From Alteromonas naphthalenivorans (GTDB taxonomy: Bacteria > Pseudomonadota > Gammaproteobacteria > Enterobacterales > Alteromonadaceae), in contig NC_015554.1 of the NCBI RefSeq assembly GCF_000213655.1, positions 3,596,001-3,660,000 on the forward strand: DNA of 64,000 nt. Direction: 5' to 3'. Shown in pieces: positions 53,675 through 63,584 of this stretch. The position numbers were made by a program, and so were the translations under genes. The notes under the pieces are model-generated. The model was not told the DNA's origin, ran no database searches, and worked only from the letters and a program-made list of their open reading frames with translations. The first letter of the stretch is position 1, and the number at the start of each line of letters is the position of its first letter.

Positions 53675-55434
53675 TGGCTGAGCGTTACTTATTTAACAAA
53701 TCTTTAAATCGTAGAAGCTCTCGCTGGCCTTGGTTGCTGAGCTTTGCTGCTATTTGTACGGTATTGATGGTTTATGTTTCGCCTGCCAACGCGTTAGAAC
53801 CCGTATTGTACGACCCAAATGACGATACCCCGTCAACGCGAATTACCGGCATAGACTTTACCCGAGAAGCCAATAATACCGGCGTTGCGTTAGTCACCTT
53901 TGAAGGTGCTTCGCCTACACCACAACTCGTTGAATCTCAGGGAAAGGTTACCATTACCCTCGCTGATAGCGTGTTGGATGAAAGTCAGCTCGTTGAATTA
54001 AACGTGACAGAGTTTTCCACGCCAGTATCAATCATTGAAACCTTTCAAGACGAAAAGAGTACGCGCATAGAAATTCTCTACAGCGATACCGTGACCGCTC
54101 GCCACGCGATAGACGATAACGTCATTCGTATCAAAATTGAGCCGATGAGCTTGTCGCAACAAGAAGAGTTAGAAAACAAGAAAACCTATACAGGCGACCC
54201 TATCTCGCTAGATTTTCAAGACGTTCCTGTACGTCAGGTATTACAAATAATCGCGCAAGTTAACGGCTTTAACTTAGTGACCACAGACACGGTGACCGGA
54301 AATGTCACCATCAGCCTATCTGGTGTACCTTGGGATCAAGCCCTTGATATGATTTTGCGCGTTAAAGGCTTAGATAAACGCTTAGAGGGCAACATCTTGT
54401 TGATTGCGCCAACCGAAGAGCTTACCGCCAGAGAGACCCAAGCACTGCAGTCGAAAAAGCAGGTATCTGATTTAGCCCCGCTTAGCACAGTAAATATCTC
54501 GGTAAATTATGCCAAGGCAGCTAACCTCGCAACTATCTTAAAATCTTCAGAGGGCGGCATTTTATCTGAGCGCGGGACAGTCACTGTAGATGAGCGCACC
54601 AACACGATGCTTATTCGAGATACTTTGCCGTCAATTGATGAAGCAAGAAAAATGATTGATGCGCTGGACATTCCCGTCAAACAAGTATTAATCGAAAGCA
54701 GAATGGTTACCGTACTTGATAACGTGGATGAAGAGCTAGGCGTTCGCTGGGGCTTGAGCGATAGAGAAAGCGACAGTGGTGTTTCCGGGAGTATTGAAGG
54801 CGCCGAAACAATTGCAGGCGGCTCTATTCCGAGTATTGACGACAGACTAAACGTAAACCTTCCGGTTTCTAGTGCAGCCGGTACTATCGGCTTTCAAATC
54901 GCGAGCTTGGTTGATGGGACCATATTAGATTTAGAGCTGTCAGCACTTGAATCTGAAAACAAAGGTGAGATTATCGCCAGCCCACGTATTACCGTGGCGA
55001 ACCAACAAGAAGCCTATATTGAACAAGGAACCGAAATTCCTTACGTTCAAGCAACCTCAAGTGGTGCAACGTCGGTTGAATTCAAAAAAGCGGTATTATC
55101 ACTTCGTGTAACACCGCAAATTACACCCGATAACCGCATTATTTTGGATTTAGTCGTTACCCAAGATACCCGTGGCGAAACCGTTTCAACTTCAACCGGT
55201 GATGCAGTGGCTATTGATACTCAAGAAATCAAAACTCAAGTCTTGGTAGAAAATGGCGAAACCATCGTATTAGGCGGTATTTTCCAGCAAACAAGTACCG
55301 ATAGCGTGTCAAAAGTGCCATTATTTGGTGACCTGCCGTTTTTAGGTGTGCTGTTTCGGAATACTTCGGAGTTTCAAGAGAAACGTGAGCTACTTATATT
55401 TGTAACACCGAAAATAATTACAGAAAAACCGTAA
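53674..55434 (+). CDS. pilQ: Type IV pilus secretin PilQ
   Basis: PilQ is the outer-membrane secretin through which the pilus passes. I take the ATG at 53674, with GGAGAG upstream and one-base overlap with pilP, giving 586 residues; a longer frame inside pilP has no support. Domains in order: a signal sequence (about 22-45, ending ANA), one AMIN domain (about 55-160), an STN/N0 region (DPISLDFQDVPVRQVLQIIA), a secretin N1 domain and the secretin barrel with VLIESRMVTVLDNVDEELG, QQEAYIEQGTEIPYV and VLGGIFQQ. Only one AMIN domain is seen, against two in Pseudomonas. Confidence 0.95.
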   Translation: MAERYLFNKSLNRRSSRWPWLLSFAAICTVLMVYVSPANALEPVLYDPNDDTPSTRITGIDFTREANNTGVALVTFEGASPTPQLVESQGKVTITLADSVLDESQLVELNVTEFSTPVSIIETFQDEKSTRIEILYSDTVTARHAIDDNVIRIKIEPMSLSQQEELENKKTYTGDPISLDFQDVPVRQVLQIIAQVNGFNLVTTDTVTGNVTISLSGVPWDQALDMILRVKGLDKRLEGNILLIAPTEELTARETQALQSKKQVSDLAPLSTVNISVNYAKAANLATILKSSEGGILSERGTVTVDERTNTMLIRDTLPSIDEARKMIDALDIPVKQVLIESRMVTVLDNVDEELGVRWGLSDRESDSGVSGSIEGAETIAGGSIPSIDDRLNVNLPVSSAAGTIGFQIASLVDGTILDLELSALESENKGEIIASPRITVANQQEAYIEQGTEIPYVQATSSGATSVEFKKAVLSLRVTPQITPDNRIILDLVVTQDTRGETVSTSTGDAVAIDTQEIKTQVLVENGETIVLGGIFQQTSTDSVSKVPLFGDLPFLGVLFRNTSEFQEKRELLIFVTPKIITEKP

Positions 55435-55457
55435 CAACCTATAATTCAAGGTAAAAT

Positions 55458-55482
55458 GCGGGCTGAGAGCAGTCCGCTTTTT
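55458..55482 (+). terminator. pilMNOPQ terminator
   Basis: GCGGGCTG / CAGTCCGC (one G-T pair) with an AGAG loop and five Ts, 24 bases after the pilQ stop. It separates the pilus genes from aroK. Confidence 0.85.
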
Positions 55483-55706
55483 GCGTTTTCTCGTACTGCA
55501 ATGCCCCTGTATTTACATTATAGTGCTAATTGTTTTCAACAATACTTGCAAGGGCTTGTTAGAAACTGAGATAATCGCGGTCTCGAAATTTTAGCGAGGT
55601 TAAAGGAGTAGTGCTTATTGGACATTAAATAAGCACGAGTCAATGGGTAGGCTGGTAAGGCAACAGTGCATGCCCCTAACATGATAAAGTTGTGATATAA
55701 GCAAAT

Positions 55707-56222
55707 ATGGCTGAAAAACGTAATATCTTTTTGGTTGGCCCAATGGGTGCTGGCAAAAGCACCATCGGTAGACACCTGGCAGACGAACTTCACCTGGATT
55801 TTTATGACTCCGATCAGGAAATTGAGCGCCGTTCTGGTGCTGATATCGCCTGGATCTTCGACCTTGAAGGCGAAGATGGATTCCGTGCGCGTGAAGAAAA
55901 CATCATCAATGATTTAACAGACAAGCAGGGTATCGTGCTTGCCACTGGTGGCGGTTCAATTGTAACCAAAGCAGTTCGTAATCGTTTGTCTGCACGAGGC
56001 ATTGTTGTTTACTTGCAAACTACGATTGATAAGCAAGTTGCTCGAACACAGCGCGATAAGCGTCGCCCTTTGCTTCAAAACAACGATCCGGAGCAAGTAC
56101 TTCGCGATCTTGCAGATTTGCGTAATCCTCTTTACGAAGAAGTTGCAGATTATGTAGTTGATACTGATGACCAATCTGCTCGCGCAGTGGCAAATCAGAT
56201 CATTAGTAAAATCGGTTTATAA
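55707..56222 (+). CDS. aroK: Shikimate kinase I
   Basis: AroK phosphorylates shikimate in aromatic amino acid synthesis. The 171-residue protein has the P-loop [13 protein letters not shown] (Gly11-Ser18 region), the shikimate-binding [11 protein letters not shown] and [12 protein letters not shown], the ATGGGSIV turn, and the lid region RDKRRPLL. Length equals AroK of E. coli (173). It precedes aroB as in E. coli; a terminator and about 270 bases separate it from pilQ, so it may have its own promoter. Confidence 0.97.
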   Translation: MAEKRNIFLVGPMGAGKSTIGRHLADELHLDFYDSDQEIERRSGADIAWIFDLEGEDGFRAREENIINDLTDKQGIVLATGGGSIVTKAVRNRLSARGIVVYLQTTIDKQVARTQRDKRRPLLQNNDPEQVLRDLADLRNPLYEEVADYVVDTDDQSARAVANQIISKIGL

Positions 56223-56249
56223 ATAAAATAATTAGGAGGTGCTACGCCC

Positions 56250-57317
56250 ATGTCAACCTTAACTGTGGAACTTGGCGAACGTAGCTATCCTATACATATT
56301 GAGGCCGGGTTGCTTAAGCAGCCTGGCCTTTTTGTGCCTTATATAAAAGGTCCGTTAGCGGTTATTGTTACCAACGAAACCGTTGCACCTTTGTACCTTG
56401 ATACCGTGAAAGCGGCATGTGCTAGTAAGCAAATTGAAACCATTGTATTACCTGACGGTGAACAATATAAAAACCTTGAGCAATTCGAGGTAGTCATGAC
56501 CCGCTTACTTGAGCTCAACGCGGCTCGAGATACCACCCTAATAGCATTAGGTGGCGGGGTTATTGGCGACTTGTGTGGTTTCGTAGCTGCAACATATCAA
56601 CGTGGCGTACCCTTTATTCAAGTGCCCACTACCCTACTTTCACAAGTAGATTCTTCTGTGGGTGGTAAAACGGCGGTTAATCACCCTCTAGGCAAAAACA
56701 TGATTGGCGCATTTTATCAGCCAATCTTGGTCGCTATTGATACGCAATCACTGTCTACGCTACCTCCTCGTGAATTCTCTGCTGGTATGGCGGAAGTCAT
56801 AAAATACGGCATTATCTATGATGAAGCCTTTTTCTCTTGGCTTGAAGCGAATGAGCAAGCATTAAAACAGCTAGATGAATCAACCCTTAATGTTGCCATT
56901 AAACGCTGCTGTGAAATTAAAGCAGAAGTGGTCGCTAAAGATGAACGTGAAGGCGGCCTAAGAGCTATTTTGAACTTGGGTCACACGTTTGGTCACGCAA
57001 TTGAAGCTGAACAAGGCTACGGCAACTGGTTACATGGCGAAGCAGTGTCAGCTGGTACTATAATTGCTTGTGTAGCTGCAGAGCAGTTAGGTTGGTTTAC
57101 AGCGTCAGAAACTCGTCGCGTACGATCACTCTTTGAGGCATTTTCACTTCCAGTGGAAGGGCCTAGCACAATGAGTAAAGCAGATTATGTTAAGCATATG
57201 AAGCGCGACAAAAAAGTAGAAGCCGGTAATATTCGTTTTGTGCTTCCTAAGAATATGGGCAATGCTGTCGTCACTAAAGATGTGACTGACGATATGCTTA
57301 CTGAAATTCTACGCTAG
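56250..57317 (+). CDS. aroB: 3-dehydroquinate synthase
   Basis: AroB makes 3-dehydroquinate from DAHP, the second step of the shikimate pathway, with NAD and a divalent metal. The 355-residue protein has [21 protein letters not shown], the NAD-site [38 protein letters not shown] and the metal ligands in [11 protein letters not shown] and [11 protein letters not shown] strong AGGAGGTG ribosome site lies ahead of the start. It is 27 bases after aroK. Confidence 0.97.
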   Translation: MSTLTVELGERSYPIHIEAGLLKQPGLFVPYIKGPLAVIVTNETVAPLYLDTVKAACASKQIETIVLPDGEQYKNLEQFEVVMTRLLELNAARDTTLIALGGGVIGDLCGFVAATYQRGVPFIQVPTTLLSQVDSSVGGKTAVNHPLGKNMIGAFYQPILVAIDTQSLSTLPPREFSAGMAEVIKYGIIYDEAFFSWLEANEQALKQLDESTLNVAIKRCCEIKAEVVAKDEREGGLRAILNLGHTFGHAIEAEQGYGNWLHGEAVSAGTIIACVAAEQLGWFTASETRRVRSLFEAFSLPVEGPSTMSKADYVKHMKRDKKVEAGNIRFVLPKNMGNAVVTKDVTDDMLTEILR

Positions 57318-57390
57318 CCATTTACTGGCACACCTAACTAACACCAACATTCGTTTTCTTTGCTAGCCCTTTACACATGTATCGGGCTTT

Positions 57391-58920
57391 ATGGGGTTAT
57401 TGCGCATGCACAGTGAATTGCATGAACGTCTTGAGTATTTAGTTAATTATTCCTCTCAACTGGTTTTTGTCAGCGGCGACTCTATTGCAGAGCAACAGCA
57501 AACCCTTGAAGCCTTCGTCTACCAGCAGCATGACGATACTGAGATAGCGTATTTAACCGCTGAATCCAATATGGAAATTTCTGACTACCGTGGTCAGTTG
57601 TGCCGTCAGTTGTTAGGTCAAGTAGTCGGCAGTTTCGTACGCCCTCTTAACGAACTTTTATCCGCGCTAAATAACCATGAGGGTCCAGTCCTCATTGCTA
57701 TCACGCAAGCCGAGCACATGCCCGACAAACTGCTTCAAGAATTATGGGATTTGGTGTTACAAAGCCGCTTTGCAGGTAACAAGCAGCATTTGAACGTATT
57801 ACTATTTGCCACAACCAAGTGGGCTGAAAATGCTAAAAAATGGCTTCCAGCCAAAAATACCGATACGCCATTGCTTATTAGTAGCCAGTCCATTTCTTCA
57901 AACCTTCAAGGTTCAAAGCCCCAAGGCTCTGAATTAGATAGGATGATTTCCCAGCGCAGAGAAGCGTTTCAAGCTCATCTTGATAAACGAAACCTTCCTA
58001 TGGAAACTGCCCCGTCTAATCCACTTACTTCTACGGGGTTTTATATTGCGATTGCTTTAGTTTTTTTATTAACCTTTGGCGGGTTGGTTACCTGGCAGTA
58101 TGGCGATTCAATATCCTCATTATTTTCACCAATTGCACAACAACCTAAGCCTTCTGAGGCTGAAAGTGTGGTACCAGGCTCTGCTTTTAGCAAAGTCGCA
58201 GACAGCCAAGTTGAGCAGCCTATTGCGCCAAATTCAGATAATGAGAGCAACGTAGAACTGGTGACTGACTGGACAGGGGCCGTTTCTTCGCTTGATGGCG
58301 ATGTAACAAATAGTACCTTAGTAGACAGCGCCGACTCCGCTGATGGCTTTGTTACAGGTAACGCAGTTGAGCCTGCATCGCCAGTAGTGGGTACAACAAT
58401 GCAAAGCAGCAATCAAGAGCCTCCACAATCAGTAGTCGCCCGTGAAGTGGCCGATAGCGTACCTTCTTCGAACACGCCTGATAGCAGTGCATCAACACCC
58501 GCAGCAAATCAAGCCCCGCCGCAAGGCACCTCGGTTCAACAAGGTAGCGTAAAGGTGCAAGAGCAACCACTAAGCGATGATGGGACAACCCGTGAAGGTG
58601 TTACTGCCGCTAGCGCAGAAATCTTACGCCCTGACATGGTTTTACCCAACGACTTTGTGATTCAAATGGTAGGCATTAAAGATAAAAACGTGGTTCGCCA
58701 ATTTATTGCTCAACATAACTTGTATGCCGTGACCCGACAGTATGTGACTACGCGGTATGGCGGTGATTGGCATGTAGTTGTTTTTCATCAACCATTCCGA
58801 TCATTAACAGAAGCTCGAGCAGCGCTGTCCGCGTTGCCCGATTACCCGACTAAGAACGAAGCGTTCATCAAACGTGGGCAGCAAATTCTAGACGAAATGG
58901 CGCTGGTAGCTGGCGAATAA
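57391..58920 (+). CDS. damX: Cell-division SPOR protein DamX
   Basis: DamX is a single-pass inner-membrane protein that gathers at the septum by binding denuded glycan strands with its SPOR domain. The 509-residue protein has an N-terminal ATPase-like domain (about 1-170) that lacks a Walker A motif, a membrane helix at about 212-232 (GFYIAIALVFLLTFGGLVTW), a long Ser/Pro/Gln/Val-rich periplasmic linker (235-415) and a C-terminal SPOR domain (about 420-495: NDFVIQMVGIKDKNVVRQF). Position between aroB and dam is the conserved one. Confidence 0.93.
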   Translation: MGLLRMHSELHERLEYLVNYSSQLVFVSGDSIAEQQQTLEAFVYQQHDDTEIAYLTAESNMEISDYRGQLCRQLLGQVVGSFVRPLNELLSALNNHEGPVLIAITQAEHMPDKLLQELWDLVLQSRFAGNKQHLNVLLFATTKWAENAKKWLPAKNTDTPLLISSQSISSNLQGSKPQGSELDRMISQRREAFQAHLDKRNLPMETAPSNPLTSTGFYIAIALVFLLTFGGLVTWQYGDSISSLFSPIAQQPKPSEAESVVPGSAFSKVADSQVEQPIAPNSDNESNVELVTDWTGAVSSLDGDVTNSTLVDSADSADGFVTGNAVEPASPVVGTTMQSSNQEPPQSVVAREVADSVPSSNTPDSSASTPAANQAPPQGTSVQQGSVKVQEQPLSDDGTTREGVTAASAEILRPDMVLPNDFVIQMVGIKDKNVVRQFIAQHNLYAVTRQYVTTRYGGDWHVVVFHQPFRSLTEARAALSALPDYPTKNEAFIKRGQQILDEMALVAGE

Positions 58921-59131
58921 TAGTACGTTGTGCCCATTGTACTGACTTCAAACAAAAGAAAAGCCGTATGCTTTACGTTTCATGGTTGTTCCAACGTATG
59001 AGGAAAGATACAATCTATCTTTAGCGTGGTATTGCGAGGTAATTGCAACGCCACTCCCCAGAATTACGCCAAACTCGGCGAGTACCGGATTGACAACCGT
59101 CTTTATTCCGTGCAGGTAGTAACGTTTACGC

Positions 59132-60010
59132 ATGATGCAGAAGAAAAACCGGGCCTTTTTAAAATGGGCCGGTGGCAAGTACAGCCTAGTAGAGCATATT
59201 CAGGCAAGGTTACCTCAAGCAAACAAACTTATTGAACCGTTTGTAGGCGCGGGGTCAGTGTTTCTGAACACTCAGTATAAGCGGTATTTGCTGAACGACA
59301 TCAACCCTGACCTAATAAACCTGTACAACTTCTTAAAAGTTCAGCCCGATGCCATCATCCACGACGCACGCAGTTTCTTTAACGGCGAACGTAACGATGA
59401 GAAAATGTACTATGCATTGCGAGAAGAATTTAATGCAACCGAAGACGAGTACTATCGAGCTATTTTGTTTCTATACCTTAATAGGCATGGGTACAATGGA
59501 TTATGTCGCTATAGTTTAGCGGGCAGGTTCAACGTCCCTTTTGGCCGCTATAAGAAGCCTTATTTTCCTGAGCATGAAATGTTTGTGTTTGCAGAAAAAG
59601 CGCAAAAAGCCACGTTCACTTGTTTACCCTTTGAGAAAGTATTTACTCGTGCTCGCCGTGGAAATGTCATTTATTGTGACCCACCCTACGCGCCTATCAG
59701 TAAAACAGCTGCGTTTACGAGTTATGCGGCACGCAGTTTTGGGCAAGACGCGCAAGAAAAGTTAGCAGAACTCGCAATGCGATCAGCAAAAAAGCGGGGG
59801 ATCCCCGTATTGGTGTCTAATCACGACTTGCCACTTACCCGCTCCTTGTATAAGGGCGCAGACTTCAGCATGTTGTCGGTAAAGCGCTCCATTAGTCAAA
59901 ATGGTGCAACGAGGAAACCTGTAGATGAAATTTTGGCGTATTTCCCACCTAGTGCAGTAGTAAAAAAGCCAAAACGAAATCAACGCAAAACTATTGTAGC
60001 GAAAAAATAA
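59132..60010 (+). CDS. dam: DNA adenine methylase Dam
   Basis: Dam methylates adenine in GATC and guides mismatch repair, replication timing and gene expression. The 292-residue protein has the AdoMet motif FLKWAGGKYSLV at residue 10, FVGAGSVFLN, and the catalytic DPPY at 183-186. Also seen is the FNVPFGRYKKPYF segment of the family. It ends in a basic tail (KKPKRNQRKTIVAKK) longer than the E. coli protein (278). Its stop codon abuts the stop codon of the convergent DUF2970 gene with no base between. It follows damX by 211 bases, so it may have a promoter of its own. Confidence 0.96.
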   Translation: MMQKKNRAFLKWAGGKYSLVEHIQARLPQANKLIEPFVGAGSVFLNTQYKRYLLNDINPDLINLYNFLKVQPDAIIHDARSFFNGERNDEKMYYALREEFNATEDEYYRAILFLYLNRHGYNGLCRYSLAGRFNVPFGRYKKPYFPEHEMFVFAEKAQKATFTCLPFEKVFTRARRGNVIYCDPPYAPISKTAAFTSYAARSFGQDAQEKLAELAMRSAKKRGIPVLVSNHDLPLTRSLYKGADFSMLSVKRSISQNGATRKPVDEILAYFPPSAVVKKPKRNQRKTIVAKK

Positions 60011-60211
60011 TTAGTAACCGGTTAGCCACTTCACAAACATCATTAAAGAGACCACCATCATGGCAACTAAAATTATGCCAATGATCAGAAAACTAACAAA
60101 AGTTCCTTTCGTGAAATCACGCTCGTAGTTTTTATGGCTTTGTACACCGAACACACCCGCTACAACACTCATAAGCACTGACCAGAAGCCGGTACCCGGT
60201 TGTTGACTCAT
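60011..60211 (-). CDS. DUF2970 small membrane protein
   Basis: A 66-residue protein of the DUF2970 family: FWSVLMSVVAGVFGVQSHKNYERDF, then one membrane helix (about 36-60). Function of the family is unknown; it occurs in many proteobacteria as a lone small gene. It is convergent with dam, and the two stop codons touch, so the 3' ends of the two mRNAs must overlap. Confidence 0.85.
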   Translation of the reverse strand: MSQQPGTGFWSVLMSVVAGVFGVQSHKNYERDFTKGTFVSFLIIGIILVAMMVVSLMMFVKWLTGY

Positions 60212-60256
60212 TACTGATAAGTCTCTTGTAGGGGAATTGTCATGCTACTTACTGTC

Positions 60257-60535
60257 TTACTTACTGTCATCATCATGAAGTAGCTCAAGCAAGTCGAGAA
60301 AATGGAACTGAAATGAAGGCGATTTTCCCGCTATCCAAGACAGCCAACTGACTTCAATAACGCCGTCTCTGTCTCTGGCACACTGATTCTGTACATGGCT
60401 AGCAGGTAACTTAGGGTTAAAACGAGAAGAGGGTTGAAACTCGCACACTGAGGCTTCCGAGCCCGAACGTGGATAGACCGCTACGCTAACTAGCGCAACC
60501 ATGCCGCATACTGCATAAAATGGAAGTACTTTCAT
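60257..60535 (-). CDS. Small exported protein of unknown function
   Basis: A 92-residue protein. The ATG at 60535 has AAGGAG eight bases upstream; the GTG nine bases earlier overlaps that site. A signal peptide (about 1-21) is followed by a short mature part with two Cys (ASVCEFQPSS and QNQCARDRDG), which may form a disulfide, and ends with a Leu- and Asp-rich segment. Family not recognised. It is 45 bases upstream of the DUF2970 gene on the same strand, so they may be cotranscribed. Confidence 0.65.
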   Translation of the reverse strand: MKVLPFYAVCGMVALVSVAVYPRSGSEASVCEFQPSSRFNPKLPASHVQNQCARDRDGVIEVSWLSWIAGKSPSFQFHFLDLLELLHDDDSK

Positions 60536-60643
60536 CCTGAACACTCCTTACGCTATTTTGCTTTGAACTTCATTATAAATAAAACCTTATTAGTCACAAG
60601 ATAATATTCAATAATGATGAATATTAATACTAACTTCATCAGT

Positions 60644-60676
60644 AAAAAAAGCCTGACACATAAGTATCAGGCTTTT
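60644..60676 (-). terminator. Terminator of the TIGR02001 porin gene
   Basis: On the minus strand AAAAGCCTGATAC and GTGTCAGGCTTTT pair with one mismatch around a four-base loop and run into Ts. It lies just past the porin stop codon at 60729. Confidence 0.85.
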
Positions 60677-60728
60677 AGATTCAGACATTCGAAACAACTA
60701 ATCTATTGTTTTCGAGGTCATTTTAAAC

Positions 60729-61451
60729 TTACAGTTCGAAGTCCATGCTGTAACCAACACTAAACTTCACTGAATCGTTATCGTAAGCGTCGGCACCGTC
60801 ATCATCTAAGTCAGTACCCGTCACTGCGAAGCTAAATCCATCTTTCGCAATCGACACACCCCAATCTGCGTAACCGCCAACTACACCGTTGAAGTCTTCC
60901 GCGAAATCACCTTGGTGGTAGCCTACATGGAAACCTAGTTCCGAGCCATTTAGCACTTCTAAACCATAATCTAGAGAAACATAAGTCGCTTCACCAAAAC
61001 CGTAATCACGGTTGTCAGCTTCATCCGCTTCGGTATGAGCTAGAACAGAAAGAGTCAGGCTTAATCCACCCATACCCACAGAGCCATATACTTCAGCGAA
61101 ATCGAAGTTGGCTTCAGCATCATAGTTGTAGTAGAGGTAACCGAAGTCGTAGGAAATATCGTTTGATTCACCTGAGAACCCAAAATACATATCGTGCTCG
61201 TACGAATAAACATCATCAGCACCGTAGTTTACATTTGATGCCCAGGTACCTGCGTAAAAGCCACTTTCGTGTGCATAGTCAATACCACCCTGAACCGCCG
61301 CATCATTTGTTGTTTGTGTTAGACCACGCCAAATGTAGTTGCTTGTTACACCTGCGTTAGCTGTAACTTCTGCGTAACTAGGTAGCGCAGTAAATAGGCA
61401 TGCAGACGATACTGCAGCAGCAAGCAAAGTGCTTTTAGTAGATAATTTCAT
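60729..61451 (-). CDS. TIGR02001 (TorF-type) outer-membrane beta-barrel protein
   Basis: A 240-residue protein of the TIGR02001 family of putative porins. The ATG at 61451 with GGAGAA upstream gives a signal peptide (1-23, ending SYA); a longer frame upstream has no family support. The mature start EVTANAGVTSNYIWRGLTQT, with the SNYIWRGLTQT motif, is the family hallmark. Alternating aromatic strands follow, to the terminal FSVGYSMDFEL. Substrate unknown. A sigma-54 promoter and NtrC-like sites lie upstream, suggesting expression under nitrogen limitation. Confidence 0.88.
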   Translation of the reverse strand: MKLSTKSTLLAAAVSSACLFTALPSYAEVTANAGVTSNYIWRGLTQTTNDAAVQGGIDYAHESGFYAGTWASNVNYGADDVYSYEHDMYFGFSGESNDISYDFGYLYYNYDAEANFDFAEVYGSVGMGGLSLTLSVLAHTEADEADNRDYGFGEATYVSLDYGLEVLNGSELGFHVGYHQGDFAEDFNGVVGGYADWGVSIAKDGFSFAVTGTDLDDDGADAYDNDSVKFSVGYSMDFEL

Positions 61452-61553
61452 GTGTGTGTTCTCCGTGAAGTTCCAAAACTTGTTGTAATTAATTTTTCTG
61501 TCTTGATTTTTCTTATATTTGAGTTGGATTACGCAAGAGTGATGCCCACTTAT

Positions 61554-61569
61554 TGCACATATAGCACCA
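61554..61569 (-). promoter_or_regulatory. Sigma-54 promoter of the porin gene
   Basis: The minus strand reads TGGTGCTATATGTGCA. It has the invariant GG and GC with ten bases between and fits TGGYRY-N5-TTGCW at all but two positions. Transcription would start near 61543, about 90 bases before the porin ATG. Confidence 0.65.
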
Positions 61570-61651
61570 CTTACAAAAAACACATAAGCCAATGATTTAT
61601 AGACATTTAAAATAAAAGCACTTAAACGAAAAGAATTTAACGGCTAAGATG

Positions 61652-61680
61652 GGTGCACAGAAATGCACCAAAAAAATGCA
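61652..61680. promoter_or_regulatory. NtrC-like enhancer site cluster
   Basis: TGCACCAAAAAAATGCA (61664-61680) has the 17-base NtrC layout TGCAC-N7-GTGCA with one mismatch in the right half. It is joined on the left by an everted GGTGCA (61652-61657). The centre is about 130 bases upstream of the predicted sigma-54 start, a usual enhancer distance. Confidence 0.55.
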
Positions 61681-61838
61681 ACCTCACCAATAGCGTGCAA
61701 TTAATTTAATCTTTTACCCCCCTAATATTTACTTATCTGTAACACGTCATCGAATGCAATCAGCGCTGTTTTCAACTGCTAACTTTCGGTAAACTTCACC
61801 TTTTAGCACGTGCATTGCCTCGTAAATAGGGAAAACCG

Positions 61839-62516
61839 ATGAAACCATTTTTGATTGCCCCCTCCATTCTGTCTGCCGATTTTGCCCGGCTAGGAGAAGA
61901 GGTAGAGAACGTATTGAGCGCAGGTGCCGATGTGGTTCATTTTGATGTAATGGATAATCACTATGTGCCCAACCTCACATTTGGCCCTATGATATGCGAG
62001 GCTTTAAGAAAATATGGCATTACTGCACCTATTGATGTGCATCTAATGGTGAAACCGGTTGATGACTTAATCGAAAAATTTGCCGATGCCGGTGCCAGTT
62101 ATATTAGTTTTCACCCTGAAGCATCAGAGCATATCGACCGCTCACTACAGCTTATTATTGATGCAGGGTGTAAACCTGGCTTAGTCTTTAACCCTGCAAC
62201 ACCTCTGCATTATCTGGATCATGTCATGGACAAGTTACACCATATCCTTATTATGTCGGTCAATCCGGGCTTTGGTGGACAAAAGTTTATTCCTAGCACT
62301 TTAGATAAGGTGCGCGCCGTTAAGCAACGAGTGTTAGAAAGTGGTCACGATATAAGAATAGAAATTGACGGTGGCGTAAAAGTCGATAACATTCGCGCCA
62401 TTGCTGAAGCTGGCGCTGATATGTTCGTAGCCGGTTCTGCTATTTTTTCCGAGCCAGATTATCGCGCAGTTATTGATGACATGCGCACTGAATTATCTCG
62501 TCTTTCTAAGGCGTAA
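61839..62516 (+). CDS. rpe: Ribulose-phosphate 3-epimerase
   Basis: Rpe interconverts ribulose-5-phosphate and xylulose-5-phosphate in the pentose phosphate pathway. The 225-residue TIM barrel shows [16 protein letters not shown], the metal/catalytic segments [16 protein letters not shown] and [19 protein letters not shown] and the phosphate site EIDGGV. Length equals E. coli (225). It sits downstream of dam as in E. coli, but a three-gene minus-strand block separates them, and gph, which normally follows, is missing; trpS comes next. Confidence 0.97.
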   Translation: MKPFLIAPSILSADFARLGEEVENVLSAGADVVHFDVMDNHYVPNLTFGPMICEALRKYGITAPIDVHLMVKPVDDLIEKFADAGASYISFHPEASEHIDRSLQLIIDAGCKPGLVFNPATPLHYLDHVMDKLHHILIMSVNPGFGGQKFIPSTLDKVRAVKQRVLESGHDIRIEIDGGVKVDNIRAIAEAGADMFVAGSAIFSEPDYRAVIDDMRTELSRLSKA

Positions 62517-62546
62517 CTAAACAACGTTAACGTACAGGTACACATT

Positions 62547-63554
62547 ATGAGTAACAAGCCTATTGTATTAAGTGGCTGTCAGCCTTCTGGACAACTTACC
62601 CTTGGTAATTACATGGGTGCGCTTAAGCAGTGGGTTTCCATGCAAGACGATCATGACTGCCTATATATGTTGGTCGATTTACATGCCATAACGGTTAGGC
62701 AAGATCCTAAGCAGTTATTCGAAGCCTGTCTTGATGGCTTGGCATTATACCTAGCTTGCGGTATCGACCCAGAAAAAAGCACTTTATTCGTGCAGTCTCA
62801 TGTACCTCAACATGCCCAGCTTTCATGGGTACTCAATTGCTACACGCAAATGGGTGAACTAAATCGCATGACGCAATTTAAAGATAAGTCAGCGAAAAAC
62901 GAAAACAATATTAATGTTGGCCTCTATGGCTATCCGGTATTGATGGCAGCAGATATCTTAATGTACCAAGCTGACAAAGTACCCGTTGGCGACGACCAAA
63001 AACAGCATCTTGAGCTTACCCGTGATATCGCCAACCGAATGAACAACTTATACGGCGACATTTTGCGTGTACCAGAACCTCATATCCCAGAGTTCGGTGC
63101 CCGCATCATGAGCCTACAAGAGCCAGAAAAGAAGATGTCGAAGTCTGATGTTAACCCAAACAACTTCATTGGCTTGCTTGAAGATCCTAAAAAAATCACC
63201 AAGAAAATTAAGCGTGCGGTAACCGATTCAGACGAACAAGCGAACATTTACTTTAACCCTCAAGAAAAGCCCGGGGTATCAAACCTGCTTACCTTATTAT
63301 CACTATCAACAGGTAAGTCGATAGATGAATTAGTACCGGCCTACGAAGATAAAATGTATGGCCACTTAAAGGGTGACGTAGCAGAAGCGGTAGTGGGACT
63401 ACTAGAGCCAATTCAGCAACGCTATGCCGATATTCGTACGAATCGTGATTACTTAAACGATGTTATGCGAAATGGCGCCGAAAAAGCATCAGCCCGCGCA
63501 GAAGAAACCCTTAAAAAGGTGTATGAAGCTGTTGGTTTTATTCCAAAGCCTTAA
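62547..63554 (+). CDS. trpS: Tryptophanyl-tRNA synthetase
   Basis: TrpS charges tRNA-Trp. The 335-residue class I synthetase has the HIGH-type signature as TLGNYMGAL after SGCQPSGQL, the MVDLHAIT region as [25 protein letters not shown], and the KMSKS loop as [10 protein letters not shown]. Length equals E. coli (334). It lies 30 bases after rpe, so cotranscription is likely. Confidence 0.97.
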   Translation: MSNKPIVLSGCQPSGQLTLGNYMGALKQWVSMQDDHDCLYMLVDLHAITVRQDPKQLFEACLDGLALYLACGIDPEKSTLFVQSHVPQHAQLSWVLNCYTQMGELNRMTQFKDKSAKNENNINVGLYGYPVLMAADILMYQADKVPVGDDQKQHLELTRDIANRMNNLYGDILRVPEPHIPEFGARIMSLQEPEKKMSKSDVNPNNFIGLLEDPKKITKKIKRAVTDSDEQANIYFNPQEKPGVSNLLTLLSLSTGKSIDELVPAYEDKMYGHLKGDVAEAVVGLLEPIQQRYADIRTNRDYLNDVMRNGAEKASARAEETLKKVYEAVGFIPKP

Positions 63555-63584
63555 TTAGTGTTGCATTGAACAGGTTAGATTGCC

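Larger units (their letters stand above)
61452..61838. other. Divergent control region between the porin and rpe
   Basis: A 387-base gap with no gene. It holds the sigma-54-like promoter (61554-61569) and NtrC-like sites (61652-61680) for the porin. The rpe-side promoter is not clear. Confidence 0.55.

Noticed and set aside
59026..59235. 69-codon plus-strand frame overlapping the dam start
   Set aside because: It is a shadow of dam in another frame, with no ribosome site of its own.
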